NCBI RefSeq assembly: GCF_035818635.1
Contig: NZ_JAYLLH010000023.1
Location: 1-64,000 of the forward strand
From: Mesobacterium_A hydrothermale
GTDB lineage: Bacteria; Pseudomonadota; Alphaproteobacteria; Rhodobacterales; Rhodobacteraceae
Direction of reading: 5' to 3'
DNA length: 64,000 nt
The notes under the pieces are model-generated. The model searched no databases. It had not been told where the DNA came from and saw only the letters and a list, made by a program, of their open reading frames with translations. Position numbers and translations under genes: made by a program. This document shows positions 24,777-34,342 of the stretch, in pieces; within the stretch, counting starts at the first letter, position 1, and the number at the start of each line of letters is the position of its first letter.

Positions 24777-25796
24777 ATGACGGCACTTCAGGAATACGAA
24801 CGCTTGGAAGCGGTGGGGCTGTGGCGCCCGTCACCCGATGCGCAGCGGCGCGAGGTCATCGTCTCGATCGGCGATGCCACGGTGATGATCGCCGACGGCA
24901 ATGGCCAGATGCTGACCCACTGGTCGCTCGCCGCCGTGACCCGCGCCAACAAGGGCAAGCGCCCGGCGATCTATCACCCCGACACCGACACCGGCGAAAC
25001 GCTCGAACTGGCCGAGGACGAAGCCGACATGATCGACGCGCTGGAAAAGGTGCTGGCAGCGATCGAACGCCGCCGCCCGCATCCGGGCCGGTTGCGCGTG
25101 GTGGCGTCGATATCGCTGGCCACCACGGTCGCTTTCCTGGCACTGTTCTGGTTGCCCGGCGCGCTGATGCGACACACCGTGCGCGTTCTGCCCGATGTCA
25201 AACGGTCCGAGATCGGGCAGGCCCTGCTGGCCGATCTTGTCCACACCAGCGGCCAGCCCTGCCGGTCCGCCGCGTCGCTCAAGGCGCTTGATGCGCTGTC
25301 GCAGCGCCTGTTGGGGGCGCCGGGCCGCATCGTCGTGCTGCCCGGCGGCGTCGAACAGACGGCACACCTGCCGGGCGGGCTGATCGTGCTGAACCGCGCC
25401 CTGATCGAGGACTGGGAAGCGCCTGAAATCCCGGCCGGTTTCGTGATTGCCGAAGCGCTGCGCGCCGACCGCAACGACCCGGTGGCCGACCTACTGGACG
25501 ATGCCGGTCTGTGGGCAAGCCTGCGCCTTCTGACCACCGGCAGCCTGCCGCCCGAAGCGCTGCGCCGCCACGCCGAAAACCTGCTGACCGCCGCGCCGGT
25601 CCCGGTACCGCAAGACGCGCTGATCGACGCCTTCGCCGCCGCCCAAGTGCCCACGACAGGCTATGCCTATGCCGTCGACGTGACCGGCGAAACCACCCTG
25701 CCCCTGATCGAGGCCGATCCGATGGCGGGCAAATCCGCGCCGCCCGTCCTGACCGACAGCAACTGGGTGCGGCTGCAAGGCCTCTGCGAAAACTGA
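24777..25796 (+). CDS. Membrane protein resembling M48 peptidase without its zinc motif
   Basis: A 339-residue protein: soluble N-terminal ~100 residues, a transmembrane segment at about 107-127, then a soluble domain. Residues 185-235 (IVVLPGGVEQTAHLPGGLIVLNRALI, then FVIAEALRADRNDP) follow the M48 order of strand, PGG turn, helix and metal site. The position of the HExxH motif reads AEALR, with no His, so peptidase activity is not expected. The start at 24777 is the second in-frame ATG and fits the domain. The assignment to the M48-like fold is an inference from pattern. Confidence 0.68.
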   Translation: MTALQEYERLEAVGLWRPSPDAQRREVIVSIGDATVMIADGNGQMLTHWSLAAVTRANKGKRPAIYHPDTDTGETLELAEDEADMIDALEKVLAAIERRRPHPGRLRVVASISLATTVAFLALFWLPGALMRHTVRVLPDVKRSEIGQALLADLVHTSGQPCRSAASLKALDALSQRLLGAPGRIVVLPGGVEQTAHLPGGLIVLNRALIEDWEAPEIPAGFVIAEALRADRNDPVADLLDDAGLWASLRLLTTGSLPPEALRRHAENLLTAAPVPVPQDALIDAFAAAQVPTTGYAYAVDVTGETTLPLIEADPMAGKSAPPVLTDSNWVRLQGLCEN

Positions 25797-25806
25797 TCCG
25801 GCACGG

Positions 25807-25835
25807 AAAAAGGGCCGCGGCATGCGCCACGGCCC
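25807..25835 (-). terminator. Rho-independent terminator of the SPOR-domain gene
   Basis: Stem GGGCCG (25812-25817) with CGGCCC (25830-25835) enclosing a GC-rich interior, followed on the minus strand by five U (25811-25807). It lies 22 bases after the stop of the SPOR-domain gene. Confidence 0.72.
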
Positions 25836-25857
25836 CCGATCTTTCTGGGCCCGACGT

Positions 25858-27324
25858 TCAGCGAATGAAAGCGTCGCTGAACCCGGCCCGCCGCGCGGCA
25901 ACCAGCGCCTGGTTCGCCTGCGCCTGAGACGAAAACGGCCCGGCCAGCACGGCCTTGCCCCGGCTGCTGCTGCCATAGCGCACCGGCAGTCCGGCGCGTT
26001 GCAGCCGCGCCGCGGAATTGCGGGCGTTGGCCTCGTTCGCGAACACACCGACCTGCACATACCGCGCGGCCACCGCTTGCGCGGCGGGCTTCACCGGGGC
26101 CGATTTGCTGGACACAACTGCACGGCGCTTTTTCGCCATATAAGCGTTCTGCGCCGTCATGTTGGTGAACGGGTAGATCAGCTTGGGGTACTTGGCCGTC
26201 ATGTCCTGGCCGGTGGCGCTGTTGATCAACCGGCGCGGCACGGTCTGGGTCCAGATCAGGTTGGTCTGCGCCATGCCGGCCAGCGTCTGGTTCGCGCGGT
26301 TCGGGTTCAACCGATCGTCTTCCCAGACCGGCTGATAGCCCGCCGGAGGTACAACAAGCGTATTGGCACGGTTTTCATAGACATGGCGGGGCAGGATACG
26401 GGCATTCGCGGGCACTTCGCCCGGGTTGGCGAAATAGCCCTTCACCGGCCCGTTCTCGGTATACAGGGTCACCAGCTTGCGCTTCTGCGGCGCCGCTTGC
26501 GGCGCGACGGTGACGACACGGTGCGCAGGTGCAGGCGCGGCAACACGCGGCGCCGGGGTCACCGCCACCTGGCGCGGCGCGCTGGGAGCGCTGCCATAGA
26601 ACCCGTCCTGCGGGCCACAGCGCACGGGCAGACCGTTGCGGCCCATGTACTGACGGCTGATTGCGGTCACGCCGCACTGGCCGCTGCCGGCCGGCGCCAC
26701 AGGCGCGGGCGTGATCACCACAGGCGCGGCCGCAACCGGGGCCGGTTGGCGCGCGGGCACGGTCTTGCGCGGTGTGGCCGGGATCGACGCCACCGTACGC
26801 ACCGGCGCGCGAACCACTCGGGTGGGCTGCGCCGCGGGGGTCGGCGCGGCATAGATCGTAGGCTTGGGCGCAGGGCTGGCTGTCGGGATCGTCACCGGCT
26901 TGGCCACCGGACGGGGCGATGCCGTGACCACGGGTTTGGGCGCAGGTGCCGGCGCCGCAACCTGTGCCGTTGCCGCGGGCTTGATCATCGGCGCGGGTGC
27001 GGGTTCAGGATCGGGCGGCGCGATCTGCACCACTTCGGGCGCGGGTTTCGCTGCCGGGGCCGACGGTTGCGCGCTGGCAAAGGTCGGGGTCTGGCCGCAG
27101 ATCACCTCTCGGGCGCGGCTCATGCGCGGCACCCAGGTCACGTTGCCATCGATCCCCGCACGAACGTAGACGCAGCCGCGGCTGTCAACATATTGCTTAC
27201 CGGTATAGCTGGCCGGCGGAAACTCCGCCGGCAATTCCTTGCCCGCCTGCGCCATCGCGGACGGCGCTGCAAAAACGGGCACCAAGGCCACCGAAACCAC
27301 GGCGATAATTCGAGAAATCGTCAT
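25858..27324 (-). CDS. SPOR-domain cell-envelope protein with Pro/Ala-rich linker
   Basis: A 488-residue exported protein. A signal peptide covers about residues 1-26 (MTISRIIAVVSVALVPVFA, then APSAMA). A Pro/Ala-rich linker (about 80-200) spans the periplasm. The C-terminal ~70 residues (VAARYVQVGVFANEANARNS onward) form a SPOR domain, which binds denuded glycan at the division septum. Residues ~35-70 hold a small conserved unit with a Cys pair (RGCVYVRAG, EVICGQ). A role in septal peptidoglycan remodelling is inferred from the SPOR domain. A strong terminator follows. Confidence 0.88.
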   Translation of the reverse strand: MTISRIIAVVSVALVPVFAAPSAMAQAGKELPAEFPPASYTGKQYVDSRGCVYVRAGIDGNVTWVPRMSRAREVICGQTPTFASAQPSAPAAKPAPEVVQIAPPDPEPAPAPMIKPAATAQVAAPAPAPKPVVTASPRPVAKPVTIPTASPAPKPTIYAAPTPAAQPTRVVRAPVRTVASIPATPRKTVPARQPAPVAAAPVVITPAPVAPAGSGQCGVTAISRQYMGRNGLPVRCGPQDGFYGSAPSAPRQVAVTPAPRVAAPAPAHRVVTVAPQAAPQKRKLVTLYTENGPVKGYFANPGEVPANARILPRHVYENRANTLVVPPAGYQPVWEDDRLNPNRANQTLAGMAQTNLIWTQTVPRRLINSATGQDMTAKYPKLIYPFTNMTAQNAYMAKKRRAVVSSKSAPVKPAAQAVAARYVQVGVFANEANARNSAARLQRAGLPVRYGSSSRGKAVLAGPFSSQAQANQALVAARRAGFSDAFIR

Positions 27325-27390
27325 TTCTGTCCCCACAGATGAGCCCCGAGCATGCCTGATGCACCCTGACGTGTAAAGCACTGCGATGGC

Positions 27391-28023
27391 TTATTGTGTG
27401 CCGAACATGCGGTCCCCCGCATCCCCTAGCCCCGGAACGATATATCCTTTTTCGTTCAACTGCTTGTCGACGGCGGCGGTGACAATCGGCACATCCGGGT
27501 GCGCCTCTTTCATCCGTGCCACGCCTTCGGGCGCTGCCAAAAGGCACAGAAAGCGGATGTTCGTCGCCCCGGCGTTTTTCAGCAGGTCAATCGCCGCGAC
27601 CGACGAATTGCCGGTGGCCAGCATCGGATCAACCGCGATCACCAGCCGGTCTTCCAGCGATTCCGGGACCTTGAAGTAGTATTGCACCGGCTCCAGCGTT
27701 TCCTCGTCACGGTACAGACCGACGAACCCGACCCGGGCCGAGGGAATCAGTTCCAGCACCCCATCGAGCAGCCCGTTGCCCGCCCGCAGGATCGAAATCA
27801 GCGCCAGTTTCTTGCCCGCCAGCACCGGCGCTTCCATCTCTTGCAGCGGCGTTTCGATGTTCTGCGTCGTCAACGGCAGTTCGCGCGTCACCTCGTAGGC
27901 CAGCAACTGGCTGATCTCGCGCAGCAGCCGCCGGAACCCCGCGGTCGAGGTGCCCTTGTCCCGCATCAGGGTCAGCTTGTGCTGCACAAGCGGGTGATCG
28001 ACGACGGTCAGGTGCTGGGTCAT
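27391..28023 (-). CDS. upp: Uracil phosphoribosyltransferase
   Basis: A 210-residue salvage enzyme converting uracil plus PRPP to UMP. The PRPP-binding loop is LVIAVDPMLATGNSS near 125-139, with SILRAGNGLL and GYIVPGLGDAGDR also conserved. Its start at 28023 overlaps the add stop (ATGA), so it is the last gene of the coupled cdd-deoA-deoB-add-upp operon. Nucleoside breakdown upstream in the operon yields free bases, which this enzyme recycles. Confidence 0.97.
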   Translation of the reverse strand: MTQHLTVVDHPLVQHKLTLMRDKGTSTAGFRRLLREISQLLAYEVTRELPLTTQNIETPLQEMEAPVLAGKKLALISILRAGNGLLDGVLELIPSARVGFVGLYRDEETLEPVQYYFKVPESLEDRLVIAVDPMLATGNSSVAAIDLLKNAGATNIRFLCLLAAPEGVARMKEAHPDVPIVTAAVDKQLNEKGYIVPGLGDAGDRMFGTQ

Positions 28024-29027
28024 GTGGTCTCCAATCGTTTCAGGATGGCCGCGCGGGTGGTGTCGTCGCAAAACGCCGCGTTGGCGGAATTCCGGGCGAT
28101 TTCGGTCAGGGTTTCTTCGTCCCAGCCGAAGGTGCGGGCCAAGTGTTCGTATTCGCGTTTCATCGTGGTGTGGAAGAACGGCGGGTCATCGGTCGACACC
28201 GTGACCGTCACGCCGCGTTCGCGCAAGCGTTCGATCGGATGGGCGGCAAAGCTGGGAAAGACGCCCAGCGTCACGTTGGATCCCGGGCAGACTTCCAGCA
28301 CGATCCCCTTTTCCGCCAGCATGTCGACCACGCGCAGGTCCTCGATCGCGCGCACGCCGTGACCGATGCGTTCGACACCCAGATCGGTCACCGCGTCATA
28401 GACCGACCGCGCCCCGCCGAATTCGCCCGCGTGCGCCGTCAGCCGCAGCCCGGCTTCGCGCGCCATGTCAAACGCATAGGAAAAGTCCCGGGGCTTGCCC
28501 TTGTTTTCGTCGCCCGCGATGCCGAACCCCACGATCCAGTCGCCGGCGGTTTCCGCCGCGCACAGCGCGCTGGCCTTGGCCTTTTCCGGGCCGAAGTGGC
28601 GGATGCAGGTGATGATCCCGCGCAGCACGATGCCGTCGGTTTTCTCTGCCTCGTCAGCAGCTTCGCGGATGGCGTGCAGGTATTCCCTCCACGCGCCCAC
28701 GTCGCTGCCGCCACAGAAATCGGGCGACAAGAAGGTTTCGCTGTAGATCACGCCGTTTGCCGCGCTTTCTTCCAGCACCGCCTTGGTCAGCCGGTAATAG
28801 TCCTGCGGTGTCTGCAACACCTGCGTTGCCGCCTCATAGACGCTGAGGAAATGGACAAAGTCGCGATAGGCATAAGCGCCGTGTTCATCGAACACCCCGG
28901 TCAGGTCGACGGATTTTTCCTGCGCCAGCCCGCGGATGAACGCCGGCGGGGCCGCGCCTTCGTGGTGCAGGTGCAATTCCACCTTCGGCAGGTCAAGAAT
29001 ACGCGCCAACCGCTCTTCGTCGATCAT
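28020..29027 (-). CDS. add: Adenosine deaminase
   Basis: A 335-residue zinc hydrolase converting adenosine to inosine. Metal and catalytic motifs are VELHLHHEG near residue 16, TAHAGEF near 190 and the STDDP motif near 280. The start at 29027 overlaps the deoB stop (ATGA); the open frame upstream lies inside deoB and is not used. In the HLHLEG-like motif Leu is replaced by His (HLHHEG), a small variation away from the ligand His residues. Confidence 0.95.
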   Translation of the reverse strand: MIDEERLARILDLPKVELHLHHEGAAPPAFIRGLAQEKSVDLTGVFDEHGAYAYRDFVHFLSVYEAATQVLQTPQDYYRLTKAVLEESAANGVIYSETFLSPDFCGGSDVGAWREYLHAIREAADEAEKTDGIVLRGIITCIRHFGPEKAKASALCAAETAGDWIVGFGIAGDENKGKPRDFSYAFDMAREAGLRLTAHAGEFGGARSVYDAVTDLGVERIGHGVRAIEDLRVVDMLAEKGIVLEVCPGSNVTLGVFPSFAAHPIERLRERGVTVTVSTDDPPFFHTTMKREYEHLARTFGWDEETLTEIARNSANAAFCDDTTRAAILKRLETT

Positions 29028-30229
29028 AAAAACGTCCTTCCCGGCCCCTGCGGCGGGACCTTCAGAAATGTTGCGATGCTGGCGGCTACATCTGCGAAAT
29101 CCACCACACCGATCTGCCCCGTGCCCGCCCCGGCGATCAGCACCGGCACCCGTTCGCGGGTGTGATCGGTGCCGGTCCAGCTTGGGTCGTTGCCGTGATC
29201 GGCGGTCAGGCACAGCAGGTCGCCATCGCGCAACTGGCGCATCACCTTGCCGATTTCCCCATCGAACCATTCCAGCGAACGGGCGTAGCCCGAGATATTG
29301 CGGCGATGCCCGTAAAGCGAGTCGAATTCGACGAAATTGGCGAATGTCAGGCTGCCCTCGGGCGCCTCCGCCACGCAATCGTGCAAGTGCTGCATCAGCA
29401 CCGCGTCGGGGCCTTTGCGCACCTCGTCGATGCCTTGCATCGTGAAGATGTCCCCGATCTTGCCAATCGCGATGACCCGGCGGCCCGCATCCTGCACCCA
29501 GTTGGTCAGCACCGGCCTGGGCGGGGTGATCGCGAAATCGCGCCGGTTCGCGGTGCGGGTGAAATGGCCCGGCACACCGACGAACGGCCGCGCGATGACC
29601 CGGCCCACCCGCATCTCGTGCAGCATCGGCGCAAGGCCCCGGCACAGGTCCAGCAACCGCTCCAGCCCGAAATGCTCCTCGTGCGCGGCGATCTGGAACA
29701 CGCTGTCGGCAGAGGTATAGCAAATCGGCTGGCCGGTGCGGATATGCGCGTCTCCCAGCGCGTCGATGATCGCGGTGCCCGAGGCGTGGCAATTGCCCAG
29801 AATTCCGTCCGTGCCCGCCAGGTCGCAGACTTTCTGCACCACCTCGGGCGGGAAGGCCGGGGTTTCGTCCGGGAAGTAATGCCAGTTCCACGGCACCGGC
29901 AGCCCGGCCAGTTCCCAATGGCCCGAAGGCGTGTCCTTGCCGCGCGACTGTTCGGTCGCCGCGCCCCATAGGCCGCGCGCCGCCCCCTCCAGCCCCGGCG
30001 CCGCGTCGCCCGAGGCGAGCCGCACCGCCTGCCCCAGCCCCAGCGCCACGAGGTTGGGCAGATGCAGCGGCCCGCTGCGCCCGTCTTCGGCCCGCCCGTC
30101 GGCGCAGGCCTGCGCGATATGCGCCACCGTGTTGGCCCCGGTATCGGGCCGGTCGCCGTTGAAAAACGTGTCCGCATCCGGCGCACCGCCGATGCCAACA
30201 CTGTCCATCACCACCAGGAACGCCCGCAT
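29024..30229 (-). CDS. deoB: Phosphopentomutase
   Basis: A 401-residue enzyme interconverting (deoxy)ribose 1- and 5-phosphates. The alkaline-phosphatase-like core has VVMDSVGIGGAPDAD at the start (metal Asp), the nucleophile-loop region GANTVAHIA with Thr, and DHGNDPSWTGTDHTRERVP near the end for the metal His/Asp residues. The start is the ATG at 30229, overlapping the deoA stop by one base; a GTG one codon upstream is possible. Together with deoA it turns nucleosides into sugar phosphates for glycolysis. Confidence 0.97.
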   Translation of the reverse strand: MRAFLVVMDSVGIGGAPDADTFFNGDRPDTGANTVAHIAQACADGRAEDGRSGPLHLPNLVALGLGQAVRLASGDAAPGLEGAARGLWGAATEQSRGKDTPSGHWELAGLPVPWNWHYFPDETPAFPPEVVQKVCDLAGTDGILGNCHASGTAIIDALGDAHIRTGQPICYTSADSVFQIAAHEEHFGLERLLDLCRGLAPMLHEMRVGRVIARPFVGVPGHFTRTANRRDFAITPPRPVLTNWVQDAGRRVIAIGKIGDIFTMQGIDEVRKGPDAVLMQHLHDCVAEAPEGSLTFANFVEFDSLYGHRRNISGYARSLEWFDGEIGKVMRQLRDGDLLCLTADHGNDPSWTGTDHTRERVPVLIAGAGTGQIGVVDFADVAASIATFLKVPPQGPGRTFL

Positions 30230-31530
30230 CACGCAATCCTTTCGCGGATCAGATCGGGGATCGGCCCGGCCGCGCCGATGCGCACCGCTTCCTGCACCGC
30301 GGCCACCGCGCGATCCGCCTGCCCTTCGCGCGCGGCGTGGACCCGCGCCAGCGGCTGGCCCTTGGTCACCTTCGCGCCCAGCGGCACCATGTCCGACAGG
30401 CCGACCGCCGGGTCGACCACGTCACTTTCCACCTGTCGCCCGCCGCCCAGCGCCACCACGGCCAGGCCCAGCGCCTCGCCGTCAAAGCCGTTGATGATCC
30501 CCGTTTCCGGGGCCGGCACTTCGCGGATCACCGGTGCTTCGGGCAGGAACCTGTCCCAATTCTCGACAAAGCCCAGCGGCCCGCCCTGGGCATAGACCAT
30601 CGCGCCGAACCGTTCCGCCGCGCGCCCGTCGTCAATCGCCGCCGCGATCCGGGTACATCCCACTGCCGCGTCCGAAGCCAGCCCCGACAGCGCCAGAACC
30701 TCGCCCGCCAGGGCAACCGACAGATCGTAAAGCCGCCCCTTCACCTGCCCCGACAGAACGCGCAGGACCGCGTCGATTTCCAGCGCATTGCCAAGGCTGG
30801 GGGCCAGCGGCTGATCCATGTCGGTGATCAGCGCGGATGTCTTGCACCCCGCCGCGTTGGCCGTGCCAACCAGCGCATGCGCCAGCGCGCGGGCGTCCTC
30901 GATGGATTTCATGAACGCGCCCGAGCCGACCTTGACGTCCAGCAAAAGACACTCCAGCCCCGCCGCCAGTTTCTTCGACAGGATCGACGCGGTGATCAGG
31001 TCCAGGCTTTCCACTGTCCCGGTCACATCGCGGATCGCGTACAGCCGCTTGTCGGCCGGCGCGATATCGGCGCTGGCGCTGACGATCGCGGCGCCGGTCT
31101 CTGCCACCACGGCACGAAACCGTGCCTCGTCCAGCCCGGTCTGAAACCCGGGGATCGCTTCCAGCTTGTCCAGCGTGCCGCCGGTATGGCCCAGCCCCCG
31201 GCCCGAGATCATCGGCACATAGGCGCCGCAGGCGGCCAGCGCCGGGGCCAGCACCAGCGATGCGCAATCGCCCACACCGCCGGTGGAATGCTTGTCGATC
31301 ACCGGCGCGTCCATGTCCCAGTCCAGCACCCGGCCCGAATCGCGCATCGCCAGCGTCAGCGCCGCGCGCCCGGCCGCGTCCAGCCCCTGGATGCAGACCC
31401 CCATCGCAAAGGCCCCGGCTTGCGCCGCCGTCACCGTTCCGTCGGCCAGTCCCTGCGCGAACCACGCCAGTTCATCGGGGTCCGGCACCTGCCCGACCCG
31501 CAGCTTCGCGTTGATGGCGCGGGCGTCCAT
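30229..31530 (-). CDS. deoA: Thymidine/pyrimidine-nucleoside phosphorylase
   Basis: A 433-residue phosphorylase that splits thymidine or uridine with phosphate. KHSTGGVGD near 80-88 binds phosphate, SGRGLGHTGGTLDKLE near 108-123 is the family signature, and LLLDVKVGSGAFM follows. Its start follows the cdd stop directly (TGA 31533-31531, ATG 31530-31528), so the genes are coupled. Confidence 0.97.
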   Translation of the reverse strand: MDARAINAKLRVGQVPDPDELAWFAQGLADGTVTAAQAGAFAMGVCIQGLDAAGRAALTLAMRDSGRVLDWDMDAPVIDKHSTGGVGDCASLVLAPALAACGAYVPMISGRGLGHTGGTLDKLEAIPGFQTGLDEARFRAVVAETGAAIVSASADIAPADKRLYAIRDVTGTVESLDLITASILSKKLAAGLECLLLDVKVGSGAFMKSIEDARALAHALVGTANAAGCKTSALITDMDQPLAPSLGNALEIDAVLRVLSGQVKGRLYDLSVALAGEVLALSGLASDAAVGCTRIAAAIDDGRAAERFGAMVYAQGGPLGFVENWDRFLPEAPVIREVPAPETGIINGFDGEALGLAVVALGGGRQVESDVVDPAVGLSDMVPLGAKVTKGQPLARVHAAREGQADRAVAAVQEAVRIGAAGPIPDLIRERIA

Positions 31531-31923
31531 TCAGGCACGCTCCATCTGCTTGGCGTCGAACGCGCCAGGCAGCAGCGCCCCCACCGTGGTGTGAAATTCC
31601 GCGCCATCCGTGGTGGCCAGCGTCACGGGCACATCCGGCCCGGCAAATTCCGCGATCTTCTGACGGCAGCCACCGCAGGGCGCAACCGGCACCGGGCTGT
31701 CCGCCACGACATAGACTTCGGCGATTTTTCGCCCGCCGGCCGCACACATCGCGGCAATCGCGCCCGCCTCGGCGCAGGTGCCTTCGGGATAGGCCACGTT
31801 TTCCACGTTGCAACCGGAATACAGCCCCCCGTCCTCGGTGCGCAGCGCCGCGCCCACCTTGAACTTCGAATAGGGCACATAGGCGTTTTCCCGCACGGCC
31901 AGGGCGGCATCCTTCAGCTTCAT
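31531..31923 (-). CDS. cdd: Cytidine deaminase
   Basis: A 130-residue homotetrameric cytidine deaminase converting (deoxy)cytidine to (deoxy)uridine. The zinc motifs are CAEAGAI (C-A-E) and PCGGCRQ, typical of the short T-CDA class. GGGAG six bases upstream favours the ATG at 31923 over the one two codons earlier. First gene of the salvage operon. The sequence upstream to 32058 is shared with the divergent maeB promoter. Confidence 0.96.
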   Translation of the reverse strand: MKLKDAALAVRENAYVPYSKFKVGAALRTEDGGLYSGCNVENVAYPEGTCAEAGAIAAMCAAGGRKIAEVYVVADSPVPVAPCGGCRQKIAEFAGPDVPVTLATTDGAEFHTTVGALLPGAFDAKQMERA

Positions 31924-32024
31924 TGTCATCTCCCTGTCAGGAGCGCCATGTTGGTCGCGGCACCGCGGATTGGCAAGGGGGATCGCGGCGGAAAGGACAC
32001 CCCCTTTTCGCCGCCAGAATTATA

Positions 32025-32038
32025 GTTTAATGTTAAAC
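32025..32038. promoter_or_regulatory. AT-rich palindrome upstream of maeB
   Basis: GTTTAA-TG-TTAAAC, a perfect palindrome with a 2-base centre, 23 bases before the maeB start, in an otherwise GC-rich region. It could be a regulator site controlling maeB or the divergent cdd operon. Confidence 0.5.
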
Positions 32039-32061
32039 AAATTCCAGAAAAGGCAGATGTG

Positions 32062-34341
32062 ATGTCCGACACAAGCCACGACAGCCTGCGCCAGGCGGCG
32101 CTTTTCTATCACGAGAATCCCAAGCCCGGGAAACTCGAGGTCCGCGCGACCAAGCCGCTGGCCAATGGCCGCGACCTCAGCCGCGCCTATTCCCCCGGCG
32201 TGGCCGAGGCCTGCCTTGAAATCAGGGACGACCCCGCCAACGCTGCGCGCTATACCACGCGCGGCAACCTTGTCGGCGTCGTCAGCAACGGCACCGCCGT
32301 CCTCGGGCTGGGCAACATCGGCGCGCTGGCCTCCAAGCCGGTGATGGAAGGCAAGGCCGTCCTGTTCAAGAAATTCGCCAATATCGACTGTTTCGACATT
32401 GAACTGAACGAACCCGACCCGGTGAAACTGGCCGAAATCGTCTGCGCGCTCGAACCCACCTTCGGCGCCATCAACCTCGAGGACATCAAGGCCCCCGACT
32501 GTTTCATCGTCGAAAAGATCTGCCGCGAGCGGATGAACATTCCCGTCTTTCACGACGACCAGCACGGCACCGCCATCGTCGTCGGCGCAGCGGCGAAAAA
32601 CGCGCTGCACGTCGCGAACAAGGCGTTCGAGGATATCAAGATCGTCAGCACCGGCGGCGGCGCGGCGGGCATCGCCTGCCTCAACATGCTGGTGAAGCTG
32701 GGCGTCAGGCGTGAAAACATCTGGCTTTGCGACATTCACGGGCTGGTCTACGAAGGCCGGGCCGAGGATATGAACCCGCAAAAGGCCGCCTTTGCCCAGA
32801 AAACCGACCTGCGCACGCTGGATCAGGTGATGGACGGGGCGGACATGTTCCTTGGCCTGTCCGGCCCCCGCGTGCTGAAACCCGAGATGGTGGCGAAAAT
32901 GGCCCCCCGCCCGGTGATCTTCGCGCTGGCCAACCCGACGCCCGAAATCATGCCAGATGAGGCCCGCGCCGTGGCCCCCGATGCCATCATCGCCACCGGG
33001 CGCAGCGATTTTCCCAATCAGGTCAACAACGTCCTGTGTTTCCCTTTCATCTTCCGGGGCGCGCTGGATGTGGGCGCGACGGAAATCAACGACGCAATGC
33101 AGATCGCCTGCGTCGACGGCATCGCCGCCATGGCACGCGCCACCACCAGCGCCGAGGCCGCCGCAGCCTATCAGGGCGAACAACTGACCTTCGGCGCCGA
33201 CTACCTGATCCCGAAGCCCTTTGACCCGCGCCTGTCCGGTGTCGTGTCTACCTCTGTCGCCAAGGCCGCGATGGACTCGGGCGTGGCCACCCGCCCCCTG
33301 CCCGACCTCAAGGCCTACAAGGCGAAACTCGACGCCTCGGTCTTCAAATCCGCGCTGCTGATGCGCCCGGTGTTCGAAGCCGCCCGCACCGCCAGCCGAA
33401 AGATCGTCTTTGCCGAGGGCGAAGACGAACGCGTGTTGCGCGCCGCGCAGGCCATTCTGGAAGAAACCACCGAACAGCCGATCCTGATCGGCCGGCCAGG
33501 GGTGATCGAAACCCGCTGCGAGCGGCTGGGCCTGTCGATCCGGCCGGACCGCGATGTTCATATCGTGAACCCGGAAAACGACCCCCGCTATCGCGACTAC
33601 TGGGAAACCTATCATGGGCTGATGGCCCGGCGCGGCGTTACTCCCGATCTGGCCCGTGCGATCATGCGCACCAACCTGACCGCCATCGGCGCCGTCATGG
33701 TGCATCGGGGCGAGGCCGACAGCCTGATCTGCGGCACCTTCGGCGAATACCGCTGGCACCTGAACTACGTCACGCAGGTCCTGGGCTCCGAGGCGCTCAA
33801 ACCACAGGGCGCGTTGTCGCTGATGATCCTCGAAGACGGGCCGCTGTTTGTCGCCGACACCCATGTCCGCAGCGAACCGACGCCGGAACAGCTGGCCGAA
33901 ACCGCCGTCGGCGCGGCCCGGCACGTCCGCCGTTTCGGTCTGGCCCCGAACATCGCCTTCTGTTCGCAATCGCAGTTCGGCAACCAAAGCGGCGGCTCCG
34001 GCGAACGGCTGCGCGCCGCGATGGCGCTGCTTGACCGGGAAGAGCGTGATTTCTGCTACGAGGGCGAAATGAACCTCGACGCCGCGCTCGATCCCGAACT
34101 GCGCGACCGCATCTTCCCCGGCAACCGGATGAAGGGCACCGCCAACGTGCTGATCTTCGCACATGCCGACGCGGCCTCTGGCGTGCGCAACATCCTCAAG
34201 ATGAAGGCCGGGGGCCTCGAGGTCGGGCCGATCCTGATGGGCATGGGCAACCGCGCGCATATCGTGTCGCCGTCGATCACCGCGCGCGGCTTGCTGAACA
34301 TGGCCGCCATCGCCGGCACCCCGGTGGCGCATTACGGGTAA
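32062..34341 (+). CDS. maeB: NADP-dependent malic enzyme with phosphotransacetylase-like domain
   Basis: A 759-residue MaeB-type malic enzyme that oxidatively decarboxylates malate to pyruvate with NADP. The N-terminal malic domain carries the SRAYSPGVAEAC signature near 32 and an NAD(P)-binding loop (VSTGGGAAGIACLNML). From about residue 430 a phosphate acetyltransferase-like domain follows; it regulates the enzyme and is generally catalytically silent. The domain order and length match the family. ATG at 32062 is chosen over the GTG one codon upstream. Divergent from cdd. Confidence 0.95.
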   Translation: MSDTSHDSLRQAALFYHENPKPGKLEVRATKPLANGRDLSRAYSPGVAEACLEIRDDPANAARYTTRGNLVGVVSNGTAVLGLGNIGALASKPVMEGKAVLFKKFANIDCFDIELNEPDPVKLAEIVCALEPTFGAINLEDIKAPDCFIVEKICRERMNIPVFHDDQHGTAIVVGAAAKNALHVANKAFEDIKIVSTGGGAAGIACLNMLVKLGVRRENIWLCDIHGLVYEGRAEDMNPQKAAFAQKTDLRTLDQVMDGADMFLGLSGPRVLKPEMVAKMAPRPVIFALANPTPEIMPDEARAVAPDAIIATGRSDFPNQVNNVLCFPFIFRGALDVGATEINDAMQIACVDGIAAMARATTSAEAAAAYQGEQLTFGADYLIPKPFDPRLSGVVSTSVAKAAMDSGVATRPLPDLKAYKAKLDASVFKSALLMRPVFEAARTASRKIVFAEGEDERVLRAAQAILEETTEQPILIGRPGVIETRCERLGLSIRPDRDVHIVNPENDPRYRDYWETYHGLMARRGVTPDLARAIMRTNLTAIGAVMVHRGEADSLICGTFGEYRWHLNYVTQVLGSEALKPQGALSLMILEDGPLFVADTHVRSEPTPEQLAETAVGAARHVRRFGLAPNIAFCSQSQFGNQSGGSGERLRAAMALLDREERDFCYEGEMNLDAALDPELRDRIFPGNRMKGTANVLIFAHADAASGVRNILKMKAGGLEVGPILMGMGNRAHIVSPSITARGLLNMAAIAGTPVAHYG

Positions 34342-34342
34342 A

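Noticed and set aside
32020..34332. Long minus-strand frame of 770 codons
   Set aside because: Antisense to maeB. Its translation is His/Gly/Asp-rich and has no family.
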